Positions 34,466 to 42,964 of a stretch of 64,000 nucleotides of DNA are shown here, piece by piece. The DNA lies in the NCBI RefSeq assembly GCF_003074135.1, contig NZ_PPDK01000001.1, positions 2,418,001 through 2,482,000 on the forward strand. Reading direction: 5' to 3'. The position numbers and the translations under genes are program-made. Each line of letters starts with the position of its first letter. Position 1 is the first letter of the stretch. This DNA is from Euzebya tangerina. GTDB lineage: Bacteria > Actinomycetota > Nitriliruptoria > Euzebyales > Euzebyaceae. The notes under the pieces are model-generated. The model was not told the DNA's origin and did not search any database. It was given only the letters and a program-made list of their open reading frames with translations.

Positions 34466-35489
34466 CGAGCGGAGCCAGCGTGTCCAGGGTGGCGATCAGG
34501 TTGGCCTCCGCCTCCTCCGGCGTCATCAGGTACCACGGTCCTCCGACCACCCAGTGGTCAGCCAGATGGCTCATCGAGGCCAACTGGTCCGCTACCTCAT
34601 CGGGGGTCCCGGCGACGGCGTAGCGGTCCACCGCTGACTCCGGCACGGCGGCACGGAGGGCATCAACGTTGCCGCGGTCGGCCTTGAACACCGCCCGCAG
34701 CTCATCGGTCAGGTGTCCGTCGCCGTAGGACTCGAAGACCCCCTTGTAGTTGGGTGTGGTGCCGTAGAAGGCGATCTGCTGCTTGGCCCACTCCCGGGCC
34801 TGCGTGCCGTCCTCGCTCACCGCGATCATCGCCCCCTGGGCCAGCTTGAAGTCCGCTCGATCACGGTCAGCGGCCTCCAACCCCTCGGCGATGCGGGGCT
34901 GGACGACGTGTTCGATGTAGCGGTCGGAGGTGAAGGGGTGCCCCAGGATCCCGTCGGCCACCGCGGCCGCACCGGCCACCATCAACGGGCCGACCGCGGC
35001 CACGTAGACGGGGATCTCCAGCTCCGAGCCGGCGGCTGCGCCACCACCGGTCACCCCGGGGTGGCGAACGTGGTAGTGCTCTCCCTCGAAGGCCGCGTCA
35101 GGCTCACCCCGATGGAAGGCCCACGTGGATCGCATCGCCTGGACGTACTCCCGCATGCGGGCGGCCGCCGGAGAGAACTCGACGCCGAACCGGTCGGTGA
35201 TGATGCGCTTGACCTGAGAGCCGAGACCCATCGTGAACCGTCCGCCGGAGAGCTCACCCACGTCCCAGGCGAGCATGGCCTGCGCAGCTGGTGCGACCGG
35301 GAACGCAAGCGAGATGTTGGTCCCGACCTGGACCCGCTCGGTCGCCTGGGCGACGACAACAGCCTGGATGATCGCCGTCCGGTCGGTCTCGGCCACCCAG
35401 AGGGCGTCCACGCCACCTGCCTCGGCGCGCTGGGCCAGCGCCGGCAACTCGTCGAGGGGTGCGTTGATGGTGATGCCGAGGCTTGTCAC
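34461..35489 (-). CDS. LLM-class (probably F420-dependent) oxidoreductase
   Basis: A 342-residue luciferase-like TIM-barrel protein. ALAQRAEAGGVDALWVAETD (about 14-33), the TERVQVGTNISLAFP segment, RFTMGLGSQVKRIITDRFG and VYVAAVGPLMVAGAAAVADG are typical of actinobacterial F420-dependent LLM oxidoreductases. Cofactor assignment is by family. GTG at 35489 has GGAAAGAG upstream. Neighbours are the thiolase and FadB genes, divergent by 187 bases; a role in lipid or aromatic acid breakdown is possible but unproved. Confidence 0.82.
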   Translation of the reverse strand: MTSLGITINAPLDELPALAQRAEAGGVDALWVAETDRTAIIQAVVVAQATERVQVGTNISLAFPVAPAAQAMLAWDVGELSGGRFTMGLGSQVKRIITDRFGVEFSPAAARMREYVQAMRSTWAFHRGEPDAAFEGEHYHVRHPGVTGGGAAAGSELEIPVYVAAVGPLMVAGAAAVADGILGHPFTSDRYIEHVVQPRIAEGLEAADRDRADFKLAQGAMIAVSEDGTQAREWAKQQIAFYGTTPNYKGVFESYGDGHLTDELRAVFKADRGNVDALRAAVPESAVDRYAVAGTPDEVADQLASMSHLADHWVVGGPWYLMTPEEAEANLIATLDTLAPLA

Positions 35490-35676
35490 GACGCGCTCTT
35501 TCCGGGGGTTCGGGTGACCTTGCGAGCCTGATTTCGTCACCTCGGAATAGTTGGGTGACTCCAGTCAGTTTGATTTGGAGATTGCCATACCTGCCGGGTT
35601 ACAGTCGAGTCAGCCGACCACCCCCGATGGCTCATCCTTCTTGCCCGGCGACCCTCTACCCCGATTGGACGCACAC
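35490..35676. other. Divergent intergenic region between LLM gene and thiolase
   Basis: This 187-base gap holds GTCACC/GGTGAC inverted arms (about 35537-35562) and TTGGAG (35576-35581) followed, after about 18 bases, by TTACAG. These may be an operator and a promoter for the thiolase. No Shine-Dalgarno sequence precedes the thiolase start. Confidence 0.35.
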
Positions 35677-36888
35677 GTGAACGACGTCTTCATCTATGAC
35701 GCACTCCGTACCCCCCGAGGCCGAGGCAAGTCCTCCGGCGCGCTGCACACCGTCAAGCCGATCGATCTGCTGACCACCCTGCTGTCCGCCGTCGAGAAGC
35801 GAAACCCCGAGCTCGACATCGCCCAGATCGACGACGTCATCACCGGCGTCGTCTCACCGGTGGGGGACCAGGGGGCTGACCTGGCCCGCACGGCCGTCAT
35901 CGCCGCCGGGTGGCCGCAGCCCGTTGCCGGCGTCCAACTCAACCGCTTCTGCGCGTCGGGCCTGGAGGCCGTCAACCAGGGGGCCGCCCGGGTCCGCTCG
36001 GGGTGGGAGGACCTCATCCTCGCCGGCGGTGTCGAGTCGATGTCCCGCGTCCCGATGGGCTCCGACGGCGGACCCTACGGCATGGACCCGGCCACCAACT
36101 ACGACGGCTACTTCGTTCCGCAGGGCATCGGCGCCGACCTGATCGCCACCATCGAGGGCTTCAGCCGCGAGGACGTCGACAGCTTCGCGCTCGAGTCCCA
36201 GGTCCGCGCCGCAAAGGCCCAGGCCAACGGCTACTTCGACGGCTCGATCATCCCGGTCACCGACCCGAGCGGGATCACGATCCTCGACCACGACGAGCAC
36301 GTCCGGCCCGACACGACCCTGGAGGGCCTGGCCAAGCTCAGCCCGTCGTTCAAGGCACAGGCCGAGATGGGCGGCTTCGACGAGGTGGCGCTGCAGAAGT
36401 ATCCCGAGGTCGAGAAGATCAACCACGTCCACCACGCCGGGAACTCCTCCGGCATCGTCGACGGTGCGGGCCTGATCCTCGTGGGATCCGAGGACGCCGG
36501 CACGCGCAACGGCCTCACGCCGCGCGCGAAGATCATCTCCGTGGCGGTCATCGGATCCGAGCCGACCATCATGCTGACCGGACCGGTTCCCGCCTCGCAG
36601 AAGGCGCTCGGCAAGGCCGGCATGACCGCGGGCGACATCGATCTGCTGGAGATCAACGAGGCCTTCGCCGCCGTGGCGCTGAAGACCCACCGCGATCTCG
36701 GCATCCCCCACGACCGCACCAACGTCAACGGTGGCGCGATCGCCATGGGGCACCCGCTCGGTGCCACGGGTGCGATGATCCTCGGGACCCTGGTGGACGA
36801 GTTGGAGCGTCGCGACCTGTCGACCGGCCTCGCCACGCTTTGCGTCGGTGGGGGCATGGGAATCGCCACTATTGTTGAGCGGGTCTGA
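35677..36888 (+). CDS. fadA: Acetyl-CoA acyltransferase (thiolase, FadA type)
   Basis: A 403-residue thiolase that cleaves 3-ketoacyl-CoA to acetyl-CoA and a shortened acyl-CoA. The nucleophile is Cys92 in [13 protein letters not shown], with NEAFA and [15 protein letters not shown] (His359) and the acid/base Cys389 in TLCVGGG. GTG at 35677; the longer frame from 35551 adds residues without homology. The partner FadB-type gene begins 183 bases downstream after a large stem-loop, so the two may be one operon with a modulated junction. Confidence 0.93.
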   Translation: MNDVFIYDALRTPRGRGKSSGALHTVKPIDLLTTLLSAVEKRNPELDIAQIDDVITGVVSPVGDQGADLARTAVIAAGWPQPVAGVQLNRFCASGLEAVNQGAARVRSGWEDLILAGGVESMSRVPMGSDGGPYGMDPATNYDGYFVPQGIGADLIATIEGFSREDVDSFALESQVRAAKAQANGYFDGSIIPVTDPSGITILDHDEHVRPDTTLEGLAKLSPSFKAQAEMGGFDEVALQKYPEVEKINHVHHAGNSSGIVDGAGLILVGSEDAGTRNGLTPRAKIISVAVIGSEPTIMLTGPVPASQKALGKAGMTAGDIDLLEINEAFAAVALKTHRDLGIPHDRTNVNGGAIAMGHPLGATGAMILGTLVDELERRDLSTGLATLCVGGGMGIATIVERV

Positions 36889-36909
36889 GCGTCGACTCTT
36901 GTCCCGTCT

Positions 36910-37018
36910 GCGCTGGGGCTGGTCCGGGACCATGCCACTCCGCAGGCGGATCGCGGCCGCTCCGCGGCTGCGCCCTTGAAAGCCTGCTTCCGGGCACGTC
37001 CCGACCCAGCCCCGGCGC
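36910..37018. repeat. Long imperfect inverted repeat between thiolase and fadB
   Basis: Arms 36910-36930 and 36998-37018 are each 21 bases and complementary at 18 positions (one mismatch is a G.U pair in RNA). The centre includes GCGGCCGC TCC GCGGCTGC, a further stem. The 109-base structure begins 22 bases after the thiolase stop and ends 54 bases before the fadB start. It may partially terminate or stabilise mRNA between the genes, or be a REP-like element. Confidence 0.65.
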
Positions 37019-37071
37019 GGACTGTCGTGTCGTGACGCTCACCATCATGCGTACAGAGAAAGAGGAACATA

Positions 37072-39282
37072 GTGTCTGACCACACCAACGTGATCGAGTG
37101 GGACCTCGCCGACGACGGCGTCCTCACCCTCACCTTCAACGACCCGAACGCGGGCGCCAACACCATGAACGCCGACTTCAAGGCGTCGCTGTCGGCCACC
37201 ATCCGGCGGATCGGCGACGAACTCGAAGATGACAACTCGGCCATCACGGGTGTGATCCTCACCTCGGCCAAGAAGACGTTCTTCGCGGGCGGCAACCTCA
37301 ACGATCTCTACCGCGCCGGGCCGGACGACGCCCAGTCGATCTACGAGAACTCGATGGAGATCAAGCGGGACCTGCGGACCCTGGAGACCTTCGGGATCCC
37401 GGTCGTCGCAGCCCTGAACGGCACCGCGCTGGGCGGGGGCCTCGAGATCGCGCTGGCCTGCCACCACCGGATCGCGGTTGCTGGCTCGCGGGCCAAGTTC
37501 GGCCAGCCCGAGGTCAAGCTCGGCCTGCTCCCCGGGGGTGGCGGCATCGTGCGGCTGACCCGGATGCTGGGTGTGGTCTCGGCCATGATGAACGTCATGG
37601 GCCAAGGGCAGGACCTCTCACCCGAGAAGGCCCTGGAGCTCGGTGTGATCTCTGAACTGGTCGACAGCACCGAGGACCTGATCCCCGCGGCCAGGACCTT
37701 CATCAAGGCCAACCCCGAAGTCACCCAGCCCTGGGACGTCAAGGGCTACAAGGTCCCCGGCGGCACGCCGAGCAACCCGAAGTACGCGATGATGGCGCCC
37801 GGGATCCCCTCCAACCTGCGCAAGCAGCTGAAGGGTGCCCCGATGCCGGCTCCGCGGGCCATCCTGGCCGCCGCGGTCGAGTCGCTGCAGGTTCCGGTCG
37901 ACCGGGCCTGGGAGATCGAGGCGCGGTACTTCGCCGACCTGGCAACCGGTCAGGTCCAGAAGAACATGACCAAGGCGTTCTTCTTCGACCTCCAGGCGAT
38001 CAACCGGGGGACGGCGCGGCCGGACGGCTACGACCGCCACACCGCCAAGAAGGTTGCGGTGTTGGGTGCTGGGATGATGGGTGCTGGCATCGCCTACGCC
38101 TGTGCGCGGGCTGGGATGCAGGTCGTCATCAAGGACGTCTCACTCTCCAACGCCGAGCGCGGCAAGGAGTACGCGGAGAAGAAGCTCGCCAAGCGCTTCG
38201 AGCGGGGCAAGATCGACCAGGCGAAGATGGACGACATCCTGGGTCGGATCACCCCCACCGAGGACTACGACGACCTCGAGGGGTGTGACCTCATCATCGA
38301 GGCGGTCTTCGAGTCCACGGCGCTCAAGCACGAGGTCTTCGGCGACGCCGAGCCCCGGCTGACCGACGACGCGTTGCTGTGCTCCAACACCTCCACCATC
38401 CCGATCACGACGCTGGCCGAGGGTGTCTCGCGCCCCGAGGACTTCATCGGCCTGCACTTCTTCAGCCCGGCTGACGTGATGCCCCTGGTCGAGATCATCA
38501 AGGGTGAGCAGACCTCGGACGCCGCGGTCGCCAAGGCGATCGACGTCGTGCAGCAGATCTCCAAGACCCCCATCGTCGTGAACGACAGCCGCGGGTTCTT
38601 CACCTCACGGGTCATCGGGACCTTCCTCATGGAGGCCTTGGCCATGGTCGCCGAGGGGATCAGCCCCGCGAAGATCAACCGCGCGGGCGAGATGGCCGGG
38701 TATCCGACCGGGCCGCTGCAGCTCATGGACGAGCTCAACATGAAGCTGTCGCTCAAGATCAACAACGAGGCGAAGGAGGCCCAAGGGGACGACTACGTCG
38801 CCCACCCCGGGATCGCCGTCGTCGAGACGATGGTCGAACTCGACCGCCCGGGGCGCCTGGAGGGCGCCGGCTTCTACACCTACGACGACGACGGGAAGCG
38901 GCAGGGACTGTGGGACGGGCTCGGCGAGACCTTCCCGATCAACCCCGAGGCCGACATCCCGCTGGAGGACATCCAGGAACGGATGCTGTTCGCTGAGGCG
39001 ATCGAGACGGTCAAGTGCTTCGACGAGGGCGTTCTGGAGACCGTGCCCGAGGCGAACATCGGCTCGATCTTCGGCATCGGCTTCCCGGCGTGGACCGGTG
39101 GCGTGATCCAGTTCATCGACGGCTACGCCGGAATGCCCCCGGCCAAGACCGCAAGCGGCGTCACCGGGTTCGTCGCGCGGGCCAAGGAGTTGGCTGATGC
39201 CTACGGCGAGCGGTTCGTCCCGCCGGCGTCACTGCAGGCCAAGGCGGACTCGGGCGAGCCCCTGTCTCCCCCACCGTTCTAG
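37072..39282 (+). CDS. fadB: Fatty-acid oxidation bifunctional protein (enoyl-CoA hydratase / 3-hydroxyacyl-CoA dehydrogenase)
   Basis: A 736-residue FadB/FadJ-type enzyme catalysing steps two and three of beta-oxidation. Residues 1-190 are a crotonase domain with TSAKKTFFAGGNLND and GTALGGGLEIALACHHRIA. The NAD-binding domain starts with VAVLGAGMMGAGIAYA at about 329-344 and contains SNTSTIPIT and GLHFFSPADVMPLVEII. The C-terminal 3HCDH domains include NDSRGFFTSRV. GTG at 37072 has AAAGAGGA upstream. A terminator follows. Together with the thiolase it forms an alpha/beta trifunctional complex. Confidence 0.95.
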   Translation: MSDHTNVIEWDLADDGVLTLTFNDPNAGANTMNADFKASLSATIRRIGDELEDDNSAITGVILTSAKKTFFAGGNLNDLYRAGPDDAQSIYENSMEIKRDLRTLETFGIPVVAALNGTALGGGLEIALACHHRIAVAGSRAKFGQPEVKLGLLPGGGGIVRLTRMLGVVSAMMNVMGQGQDLSPEKALELGVISELVDSTEDLIPAARTFIKANPEVTQPWDVKGYKVPGGTPSNPKYAMMAPGIPSNLRKQLKGAPMPAPRAILAAAVESLQVPVDRAWEIEARYFADLATGQVQKNMTKAFFFDLQAINRGTARPDGYDRHTAKKVAVLGAGMMGAGIAYACARAGMQVVIKDVSLSNAERGKEYAEKKLAKRFERGKIDQAKMDDILGRITPTEDYDDLEGCDLIIEAVFESTALKHEVFGDAEPRLTDDALLCSNTSTIPITTLAEGVSRPEDFIGLHFFSPADVMPLVEIIKGEQTSDAAVAKAIDVVQQISKTPIVVNDSRGFFTSRVIGTFLMEALAMVAEGISPAKINRAGEMAGYPTGPLQLMDELNMKLSLKINNEAKEAQGDDYVAHPGIAVVETMVELDRPGRLEGAGFYTYDDDGKRQGLWDGLGETFPINPEADIPLEDIQERMLFAEAIETVKCFDEGVLETVPEANIGSIFGIGFPAWTGGVIQFIDGYAGMPPAKTASGVTGFVARAKELADAYGERFVPPASLQAKADSGEPLSPPPF

Positions 39283-39309
39283 GACGCGAGGCCGGCACAG
39301 GCGACGTCT

Positions 39310-39329
39310 GCCGGCTGGGGCTGGCTTTT
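39310..39329 (+). terminator. Intrinsic terminator after fadB
   Basis: GCCGGC (39310-39315), loop TGGG, GCTGGC (39320-39325) with one G.U pair, followed directly by TTTT. One of the few hairpins in the window with a U-tract. Confidence 0.6.
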
Positions 39330-39360
39330 CACGAGGGCCGGGCGTGGGGAAGGCATGGCC

Positions 39361-39501
39361 ATGAACAAGAACGCACTCGGACGAATCCTGCAGAAGATCG
39401 GCTCCATGCTCTCGGGCAGCAGCCGACGGCGAACGCACACGACGTCGACGCGGCGCTCAGGAGGCGGCCTCCGCGGGTTGCTCCGGCGGATCTTCGGCTG
39501 A
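39361..39501 (+). CDS. Small basic protein of 46 residues
   Basis: A short frame with ATG at 39361, preceded by GGGGAAGG at seven bases, a good ribosome-binding site. It begins MNKNALGRILQKIGSMLSGS and ends GGGLRGLLRRIFG. The middle is Arg/Thr/Ser-rich. Both ends could form amphipathic helices and the net charge is strongly positive. It lies just after the fadB terminator, on its own. I do not recognise a family. Possible roles include nucleoid or membrane binding or a peptide with antimicrobial-like properties. It could also be a chance frame; the clean ribosome-binding site argues for translation. Confidence 0.45.
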   Translation: MNKNALGRILQKIGSMLSGSSRRRTHTTSTRRSGGGLRGLLRRIFG

Positions 39502-39520
39502 GGCGCAGCCGGCCGGCTAG

Positions 39521-40024
39521 CTAGAGGCGGCCGATGGTGAAGTCGTCGACGATGGATGAGGCCACCGTCAGCGGACGCACGGTCGGCGTCGGCAGCGCCA
39601 TCAACGCGTGCCACAGCAGATCCCGTGGCACGAACGCCGGACCCCGGACCCATGCCAGCGTCGACCGGTCGACCGGCCCCGTGACAACACCGCCCTTGAT
39701 CTCCTTGACCGCGTCGGTCACCGGCGCGTAGAAGGCCGCCACGGTGAACTCCGTCAACTGCTTGCAGCCCGCCGTCAGCATCGGGGTCAGGTCAGGCTCG
39801 ACGATGTGATCCGGCACGAAGGCCACCACATCGGCGGCCTGGGCGTTGTCAACGACCTGTCGCAGCGGCGCGGTGGCGCACTCGAGCGAGCGCGCCTCGC
39901 GGCCGATCTGGTCGTAGGTCAGGAGCAGCACGTCCTCGCCCTCGATGTGGACGACCCGAGGGGACGCCAACTCGACCACGCTGGTGCGCAGCAAAGCTGT
40001 TTGCAGATTGTGGCCGGCGTTCAT
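39521..40024 (-). CDS. Hypothetical protein, 167 residues
   Basis: A soluble protein of mixed alpha/beta composition, with no signal peptide or membrane segment and no family recognised. Codon usage agrees with neighbours. Segments EGEDVLLLTYDQIG and VTGPVDRSTLAWVRGPAFVP look like structured strands. ATG at 40024. It is divergent from the IspD-type gene with only 53 bases between, so the two may share control. Confidence 0.6.
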   Translation of the reverse strand: MNAGHNLQTALLRTSVVELASPRVVHIEGEDVLLLTYDQIGREARSLECATAPLRQVVDNAQAADVVAFVPDHIVEPDLTPMLTAGCKQLTEFTVAAFYAPVTDAVKEIKGGVVTGPVDRSTLAWVRGPAFVPRDLLWHALMALPTPTVRPLTVASSIVDDFTIGRL

Positions 40025-40077
40025 AGGGTCATGTCAATGCAGCAGGTCGTGACGTTGGAGCGTCGAAAGCCCATCGG

Positions 40078-40782
40078 TTGAGTGAGGTCGCCGCCGTTGT
40101 CCTGGCCGGGGGCTCTGGCACCCGGTTCTCCGACGACATCAGCAAAGTGTACGTCCCCCTGGGAGAGAGACCTGTCCTGCAGTACGCGCTGGAGACGGTC
40201 GAACTCAGCAGTCATGTCGACCACATCGTAGTGGTCATCCGTGACGTGGACGAAACGCACTGGGCAGATGTGCAAGCCATGGTGCAACCGACCAAGGTGC
40301 GCGCGGCCGTGGTTGGTGGGTCGACCCGCCATGCGAGCGAGTGGGCGGGTCTGCAGGCCATCGTCGAACATGTACCCCAGACGCGGTGGGTCATGCTCCA
40401 CGACGCGGCGCGGCCGTTCCTGACCCTCGACCTGGTCGCCAGGCTGGTCGACACGGCCACGGGGACCGGGGCCGGCGTGGTGCCGGCCCACAGCTTCACC
40501 GACGACATCGTCGACCAGTCCGGGCGGTTGGTCGACGGCTCCAAGTTGGTCAGCGTGCAGACGCCGCAGCTCTTCTCACTGGCGGATCTGACGGCGGCCT
40601 ACAGCGCCGCTGCAGCCGACAACTTCCACGGGGTGGACACGGCCGAGACGGTGCAGGTCTACCGCTCGACCCCCATCCGCCACGTCGCCAGCGACCGCCG
40701 CAACATCAAGATCACCACGCTCGACGACCTCCTGGTGGCCGAGTCGTGGGTGTCGGAGTGGGACCGCGGCCGCTGGGTCTAG
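40078..40782 (+). CDS. ispD: IspD-type cytidylyltransferase (MEP or polyol-phosphate)
   Basis: A 234-residue nucleotidyltransferase of the IspD/TarI family. AAVVLAGGSGTRF at 5-17 with Lys23 forms the CTP-binding loop; HDAARPFL (about 101-108) and VQTPQLFS carry further active-site residues, and FHGVDTAE fits substrate binding. IspD makes CDP-methylerythritol from MEP and CTP; the related TarI uses ribitol 5-phosphate. Starts with TTG at 40078, with AAAG eight bases upstream. It is upstream of, and collinear with, the SorC-PTS-DRL operon (88-base gap), and not beside ispF or carD, the frequent actinobacterial arrangement. MEP is preferred as substrate, also because of the DRL gene downstream. 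Confidence 0.8.
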   Translation: MSEVAAVVLAGGSGTRFSDDISKVYVPLGERPVLQYALETVELSSHVDHIVVVIRDVDETHWADVQAMVQPTKVRAAVVGGSTRHASEWAGLQAIVEHVPQTRWVMLHDAARPFLTLDLVARLVDTATGTGAGVVPAHSFTDDIVDQSGRLVDGSKLVSVQTPQLFSLADLTAAYSAAAADNFHGVDTAETVQVYRSTPIRHVASDRRNIKITTLDDLLVAESWVSEWDRGRWV

Positions 40783-40816
40783 GGAGTCGGTCCAGCGCCA
40801 CGGCGAGGGCGTAGCG

Positions 40817-40826
40817 CACATATGTG
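40817..40826. promoter_or_regulatory. Palindrome upstream of the SorC regulator
   Basis: CACATATGTG is a perfect 10-bp palindrome 45 bases before the regulator start, in an unusually AT-rich stretch. It may be an operator for autoregulation or part of a promoter. Confidence 0.4.
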
Positions 40827-40870
40827 AGTCTTACTTGCTCGATGTGCATCCAGGCGATTGAGTGCTGTTC

Positions 40871-41887
40871 ATGAGCCCCTCGCGTGAACCCACGGCTTTG
40901 GCTCGGGCCGCCCAGCGGTACTACCTGGACGGTCTGACCCAGAGCGAGGTGGCCCGCGAGATGCACACCACCCGATCCAACGTCTCACGCATGTTGCAGG
41001 CCGCGCGCGACCAGGGGATCGTTCACTTCCGCGTGCGACACCCACTGGGGCGGCACTCCGCTCTGGAGGCCGAGCTCGGCCGTCTGTTCCCCTCCCTCCG
41101 CGAGGTGTGGGTCCTCTCCGCCGAGCACCAGGCCGATGGCGACAGCGGGATCCACCCGACCGAACCCATCGGCCAGCTCGCCGCCCGCTGGCTCGAGACC
41201 AACCTGCGAAACGGCACCAGCGTGGCCCTGTCCTGGGGACGGACGCTGCGGTCGACCGTCCGCTCCGTCGAGATCGACGGCGCCATGGACGTGGAGGTGT
41301 GCATGATCGGCGGTGACCTGCAGGTGGACCCCGAGGTGTCCGGACACGACGTGGTGCGCGAGTTGGCCGCACGCGTGGGTGGTTCCTACAACTACCTCCA
41401 CGCCCCCGCGCTCTGCTCGAGCCCCGAGATGGTCGCCGAGCTGCGCCGCAACCCGGGCATTGCCCGCGAACTCGAGCGAGCCCAGGTTGCGGACGTCGCA
41501 CTGGTCGGCATCGGCGCCTACGGCACGGGCTTCTCGGCGCAGCTGGTCGACTCGGCGTACCTGACGAGCGGCGAGCGGAACCAACTGGAGGCGCTGCACC
41601 CCGTCGGCGACATCGCCGCCCGCTTCTTCGACGAGAACGGTCAGGTCCTGCACGGACCGCTGGACGACCGGGTCCTGGCGCTCGCGCCGGATGAGATCAC
41701 CCAGATCAACACCGTCGTCGGCGTCGCGGCCGGACACGAGAAGGGCGCTGGCGTTCTGGGTGCACTTCGCGCCGGCTTCCTGGACGTCATCATCTGCGAC
41801 CAGTCGGCGGCCGCTGCCGCCATCCGACTGCACAACCGCTCCGCCCAGGCTGACCAGGACGATCAAGCTGAGGAGGTCGTGGCGTGA
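40871..41887 (+). CDS. SorC/DeoR-family sugar-responsive transcriptional regulator
   Basis: A 338-residue regulator. N-terminal helix-turn-helix: RYYLDGLTQSEVAREMHTTRSNVSRML at residues about 17-43. The remaining about 280 residues are a sugar-phosphate-binding (SorC C-terminal) domain with GTSVALSWGRTLRSTV, DVALVGIGAYG, and GVAAGHEKGAGVLGALRAGFLDVIICD. Family members such as SorC, DeoR and EryD control sugar or polyol catabolic operons in response to phosphorylated intermediates. ATG at 40871 (GTG at 40862 possible). The stop overlaps the gutM start (GTGA), so it is probably the first gene of the operon it controls. Confidence 0.88.
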   Translation: MSPSREPTALARAAQRYYLDGLTQSEVAREMHTTRSNVSRMLQAARDQGIVHFRVRHPLGRHSALEAELGRLFPSLREVWVLSAEHQADGDSGIHPTEPIGQLAARWLETNLRNGTSVALSWGRTLRSTVRSVEIDGAMDVEVCMIGGDLQVDPEVSGHDVVRELAARVGGSYNYLHAPALCSSPEMVAELRRNPGIARELERAQVADVALVGIGAYGTGFSAQLVDSAYLTSGERNQLEALHPVGDIAARFFDENGQVLHGPLDDRVLALAPDEITQINTVVGVAAGHEKGAGVLGALRAGFLDVIICDQSAAAAAIRLHNRSAQADQDDQAEEVVA

Positions 41888-42285
41888 CCAACACCACGGT
41901 GCTGGTGCTCGGTCTGCTGTTCGCCGCTCTGTGGATCATCCAGGCCTGGTTCGCCACCCGCCAGACCAAGGCCTTCATGGCCGAGGTGCGGATCCTCAAG
42001 ACCTGCGGCGTGACGGCCGTCGGATCGCACAGCAAGCGCGGCCTCCGGGCGTTCGTGGCGATGGCCGCAAGCGACGACGACGAGGTGCTGCGGGCCACGA
42101 GGTTCGATGGCGTGAGCCTGTTCGCCCGACCTGAGCGCTACACCGACGTCGAGGGACACCACCTCACCGAGATCGCGACTTGGGACGGCAGCCGGGTGCG
42201 GCTGGCGGCGGCCGACTCCGCCACCCATCTGCTGAACCGGCATACCGACGCCGCCGCGACGGACCCTGCAGCCACCGATACCTGA
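41884..42285 (+). CDS. gutM: GutM-type regulator / PTS-associated membrane protein
   Basis: A 133-residue GutM-family protein. It starts with a hydrophobic segment (about 5-20, VLVLGLLFAALWIIQ) and then AWFATRQTKAFMAEVRILKTCGVTAVGSHS-like GutM residues, with FDGVSLFARPERYTDVEGHHL. E. coli GutM is an activator of the glucitol operon; the membrane segment makes direct DNA binding uncertain. GTG at 41884 overlaps the SorC stop. The following 101-base gap contains a 22-bp palindrome. Confidence 0.8.
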   Translation: MTNTTVLVLGLLFAALWIIQAWFATRQTKAFMAEVRILKTCGVTAVGSHSKRGLRAFVAMAASDDDEVLRATRFDGVSLFARPERYTDVEGHHLTEIATWDGSRVRLAAADSATHLLNRHTDAAATDPAATDT

Positions 42286-42317
42286 CCCCCAACCAGCGAC
42301 AGCAATCACAACGATCT

Positions 42318-42339
42318 CCGATCACCACGTGGTGATCGG
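42318..42339. promoter_or_regulatory. Perfect 22-bp palindrome upstream of the PTS IIC gene
   Basis: All 22 bases are self-complementary, centred on CACGTG (42326-42331); each half is CCGATCACCAC. It lies 47 bases before the IIC start, in the longest gap of the PTS operon. It is the best candidate for the SorC or GutM operator. A half-site GATCACCAC recurs at 43543-43551. Confidence 0.7.
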
Positions 42340-42386
42340 CCAACAGAGAGCGGCGGCGCCATGGCGGCGTTTGAAAGGAGCCGAAT

Positions 42387-42953
42387 GTGCTAGGAGCAAT
42401 CGAACAAGTTGCCGAGGTCTTCACCGGCATATTCCAGCAGGGGGCCGAGTTCTTCACAGCCCTGGTGACCGGCATCCTGCCGCTCATCATCGTGCTACTG
42501 ACCGCAGTCAACGCGCTCATCAAGTTCATCGGTATCGAGCGGGTCAACAAGGTCGCCGAGTTGGCCGGCAAGGAGGGCATCCAGTACGCACCACTGCGGT
42601 TCCTGGTCCTCCCGGTGCTCGCGGTGTTCTTCCTGACCAACCCGGCGTGCTACTCGATGGGGACGTTCCTGCCGGAACGCAACAAGCCAGCCTTCTACGA
42701 CTCCGCGGTCAGCTTCGTGCACCCGCCCCTCGGGCTGCTGCCACACGTCAACCCCGGCGAGCTCTTCGTCTGGGCCGGCATCGCCAGCGGTGTGGAGATG
42801 GCGGGCAACGAGCTGACGCCGCTGGCGGTCCGCTATCTGCTCGTCGGACTGATCGTGATCTTCATCCGCGGCCTGGTGACGCAGTTCATCTACGACTTGT
42901 TGGCCTCCCGCGCTGACGACACGTCCAACGACACCGCTGCTGCGGCGGCCTAA
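42387..42953 (+). CDS. srlA: PTS glucitol/sorbitol-type IIC component
   Basis: A 188-residue membrane protein of the Gut IIC family. Four to five hydrophobic helices; PLRFLVLPVLAVFFLTNPACYSMGTFLPE (about 70-98), a conserved core, and HPPLGLLPHVNPGELFVWAGIASGVE (about 112-137) with the substrate-site NPxEL. GTG at 42387 with AAAGGAG at an ideal distance. Together with the split IIBC and IIA genes it imports and phosphorylates a polyol. Confidence 0.9.
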   Translation: MLGAIEQVAEVFTGIFQQGAEFFTALVTGILPLIIVLLTAVNALIKFIGIERVNKVAELAGKEGIQYAPLRFLVLPVLAVFFLTNPACYSMGTFLPERNKPAFYDSAVSFVHPPLGLLPHVNPGELFVWAGIASGVEMAGNELTPLAVRYLLVGLIVIFIRGLVTQFIYDLLASRADDTSNDTAAAAA

Positions 42954-42964
42954 GGAGCCTCACC

